Assembly (NCBI GenBank): GCA_008973525.1
Contig: WACJ01000526.1
Span: forward strand, 620,001-684,000
Direction: 5' to 3'
Source of the DNA: Stenopsyche tienmushanensis
Lineage: Eukaryota > Arthropoda > Insecta > Trichoptera > Stenopsychidae
Length of the DNA: 64,000 nucleotides
Shown here: positions 61,180-64,000 of the stretch, piece after piece
Numbering within the stretch: the stretch's first letter is position 1
Layout: each line of letters begins with the position of its first letter
Position numbers and translations under genes: made by a program
Notes under the pieces: generated by a model
Seen by the model: only the letters and a program-made list of their open reading frames with translations
Databases searched by the model: none
What the model was told of the DNA's origin: nothing

Positions 61180-61775
61180 ACAAGAATGTCGGTTGAAGTA
61201 GGATGAAATTTAAAACTATCAACACTTTATTGTATTACCAAACGGTCTAAACTGAAGAAATCTGCAACACATAATTGATTTTTAAGAGATATTATTCATT
61301 TTAAAATAGAATATATTACTTTAAAATATTTTGTTTAAATAAAATTTAATAATAACACTATTCTACTCCAATGGTATTTGTACATAAAACTTCATTTCTA
61401 TAGTTCCTTAAGACATTAAAAATGTAAAATATCGGTGATAATTATATAATAACAATGCGGCTAATATGTACATTCTAAGAATTAAAAAAACAAATAATAT
61501 TTTCAAAACGTATACATAATCAAATATCAATTAGTCACCAATGAAAAAGAACTACACCCTTCTGTGAACAGAAAATAAATTTATCTAATTTTGATTATGT
61601 AAATAGGATAAAAAAATATCCAATTATCACATGTGTATATAGCAATAAGCTAAATAATTCACATTGTTACATTATAAGTCACAATACAGGTACATTTTTA
61701 GGAAATTTTGATTTGAAATATTAGATAGTCCAGTTGAAAATGACGTTTTATCATATTGATACTTGACTAACATCT
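61180..61775. other. AT-rich intergenic DNA
   Basis: Nothing was recognised. Confidence 0.4.
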
Positions 61776-61779
61776 GGAG

Positions 61780-62620
61780 AATGTTACACAAAAAAATTCA
61801 AACTGTGTTCTAAGATGATGTATTTTGTGCCAAAACAATTTATGCAAATTTGCATCCTGTACGAATATTTTCAAATAAATAATACAAAAATTGCAACTAA
61901 AAATATTTGTGATGCGCTTGGAGAATCTTAACTGTTCGTCAATACCAGAGATGATTTAAACAATTGGAAAAAATGGAAATTTTAGTTTAGAAAATTAGGT
62001 CAGAAGTGAAAGAAAGTCATAACAATATCCTGCATGCGTAAATTGAATCAAACCTGATATAGGCTGTACAATTAGCAGACAGGCTTGGATAACCCTGTAG
62101 AAGTGTTCACGAACACATGAAAAATAGGAAAACCATAAAACAGGGCACATGGTTACAGCACAATACTATTGACATCTGAGACATTACTAAAATCAAAGGC
62201 GTGCGAGTACAAATCATGAATAGATAAAGATAGAAAAAAACCGTTTCTACACTATCCTGTGGGGTGGAAATGAAAAGTGGGTGTTGTACTCAAATAAAAA
62301 ATACAAAAGACAATGACTTTTATACGCTCAAGTAAAGAAACCAATCCTTCAAGGGTCTAACAGTAAAAAACATACTCTTTTAAGTATATGGTGGGAATCT
62401 AATTCCTTCCACATAATCGAACCATAGCGCACAATATTTATTAGTAAGTTTAAAAGCAGTGTTGAGTACTAATAGTCAACCGCTGCCAAATTCTTTTGTA
62501 ACATGATAATGTGCAACTAAAACATAGTAAAAGAACTTGGTTGACAAATGATTCTACATCCACCTTATTTTCCTGATCTTGCTCCTTCCGACTATCATTT
62601 AATTGGATCGATGCATTATA
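61780..62620 (+). pseudogene. Decayed mariner transposon
   Basis: Successive broken plus-strand frames give an N-terminal helix-turn-helix-like region, a GNEKWVLYSNKK-like first catalytic region (about 62265-62300) and ILHPPYFPDLAPSDYHLIGS with the last catalytic Asp (about 62550-62610). It ends abruptly at the dispersed repeat at 62622. Many stops. Confidence 0.75.
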
Positions 62621-62621
62621 T

Positions 62622-62745
62622 CATCATCATAGTGCAGCCACAAACAGTCCACTGCAGAACTATGGGCCTCTTCAATATCCATTCACATGAAGGGGTTACA
62701 TCCATCTCGCCTGTATCATACGTTCAGCTCCTCATTGAATTTAAC
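62622..62745 (+). repeat. Dispersed ATCATCATCATAGTGCAGCC repeat, copy 3
   Basis: It matches 38440-38560 (inverted) nearly end to end and 20578-20668 in part. It joins directly to a truncated mariner. Confidence 0.7.
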
Positions 62746-62759
62746 TCTCTCATTTAAAA

Positions 62760-64000
62760 AACGACATTTTCGACTAGATTATCTAATAGATACATTTTAC
62801 ACTATTTGTATTAATATTTAAGTTCTACTTTGTGATTGAAGAATATAATATATGTTAATAGAATATAATAAGAAAATACTTCATTTCATTAACCGAATTA
62901 CCAAAAAATATTCTTATAACTACAAAATTAATTGTACAGCAGAATCTTTATAAGTCGATACATATAATTTAAACACATTTTCAATGATTCAATTCAGAAA
63001 TTTCATTTCTAATCAAATTAATACAATTTTATGTTTCAACATGTAAAATTTTCTAACTAAAATATAATGTAATTAAGGGGAAAACATATACACTTATAAG
63101 TTAATAGCACTAATAAAAAAGTGGGAAAATTGTATGATTCATACGACTTGCTATGCTAAAAGCTTAGCAATATGAATAATCTAATTCATATTATAATATT
63201 GAATTGAATTCTGTATAAATGTTTCAGCCATAAAATAATTTTATTTACATAAACAATATAAAACTTTAACTGGAATGTTTTAAAACAATTCTTTAACCCA
63301 TTGACCCACAGTTACCGTCAAATACCGTCATATGTCAGCAGACAAGTCTATACATACCGTCTTCGCCGACATTTCAAATCTTGTTTAACATCGACGAAAC
63401 TCATCAAAATGAAAACAAACTTAAGTAGCTCAAAGACTTTCAAGCTTCTCTACATAAGACAAATTAATTTTGATGAATAATTTGATTTTTGCGATAAACC
63501 AATTTAGAGTACATACATATTATAAACATCAACATGTATACTTAAGTTAAAAAATCGCATTCCACTTCTACTATATTATACTCAATTCACATATGCATAA
63601 AACAATTCCGAGGTTTACAAATTATCATACAATATATTCCAATGTAAGGTTAGCTGGTAGAAGATTCCAAAAATTATTATGATATTTGAATTGTACAATG
63701 ACCAATAATGACAGGATGTCAATAATAAGACCACTTGTTGTCATTGTTGTTTCGAATTTTCGAAATATGTATTCTCCATCGGTAGAAATATCTTTAGATG
63801 AATCTCTTCTTCATCAAGGGCGATTGTAGTTAAGGCAATCACATGAAAGGGAAAAAAAGCTAAGTATGGCATCAAATTTTATGAATTATGCTCCCCAAAT
63901 GGATACATCCATAATCTAAAGATCTATATAGGATGGTTATTTAATAACGAACTCAGTGGAAGCAAAATAGATGACTGTGTATTGATGAATCCATTTCTCT
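62760..64000. other. AT-rich intergenic DNA to the window edge
   Basis: A TTAACCCATTGACCC block near 63290 resembles one end of a piggyBac-type MITE, but its partner is not in the window. A 43-codon minus-strand frame at 63872-63741 is too short to support. Confidence 0.35.

Noticed and set aside
63741..63872. 43-codon minus-strand frame with coding-like 3' half
   Set aside because: Too short, with no splice partner in the window; could be a gene end continuing outside but unsupported.

Overview
The window looks like a stretch of an AT-rich arthropod genome, most likely an insect. Genes are sparse and split by introns. The intergenic DNA is full of decayed Tc1/mariner, Tigger/pogo, hAT and TTAA-flanked elements, two non-LTR retrotransposons and tRNA-derived SINEs. 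I cannot name the species. There is no bacterial operon structure, CRISPR array, rRNA or convincing tRNA gene.

The only gene I can identify with confidence is at 50243-55416 (+). It is a complete NSP-family adaptor (BCAR3/SH2D3 type), with an N-terminal SH2 domain, a Ser-rich linker and a C-terminal CDC25/RasGEF-like Cas-binding domain. Six exons with GT-AG borders and matching phases give about 757 residues. Its promoter-like, GC-richer 5' region lies at 49960-50242. A Tigger-like MITE sits in intron 2, and an unexplained long open segment lies in the last intron.

Other possible genes are weaker. A minus-strand acidic, probably nuclear protein is encoded by exons at 15011-14373 and 12720-12649, with a mariner inside its intron. 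A second open frame (15414-15106, minus) lies just upstream of it. A small ORF at 27978-28217 (+) encodes a protein with a signal-peptide-like N terminus. A short coding-looking exon lies at about 462-392 (minus), downstream of a CCAAT-box-bearing GC-rich patch at 570-850.

Layout: 1-6 kb, possible left-edge exon, promoter-like patch, one mariner and unannotated sequence; 6-17 kb, Tigger, two hAT MITEs, three mariner pieces, the acidic-protein gene and a SINE; 18-25 kb, jockey-like RT relic, TIR elements, SINE and second Tigger; 25-46 kb, mostly gene desert with isolated GC-richer islands (30.98-31.4, 33.5-33.8, 35.8-36.1, 39.9-40.1 and 44.1-44.2 kb) that look like cis-regulatory modules, plus a small secreted ORF and a mariner; 46-49.5 kb, a MITE and an RT element split by a hAT insertion; 50-55.4 kb, the BCAR3-type gene; 55.5-64 kb, desert with two mariners and two MITEs.

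The observations most worth following are two perfect long-arm hairpins with 5-nt loops, each beside a GC-richer island (9686-9724 and 30938-30978); the open segment inside the BCAR3-type gene; the hAT element inserted exactly in the catalytic YADD codons of an older retrotransposon; and a cluster of palindromes at 41.86-42.23 kb.
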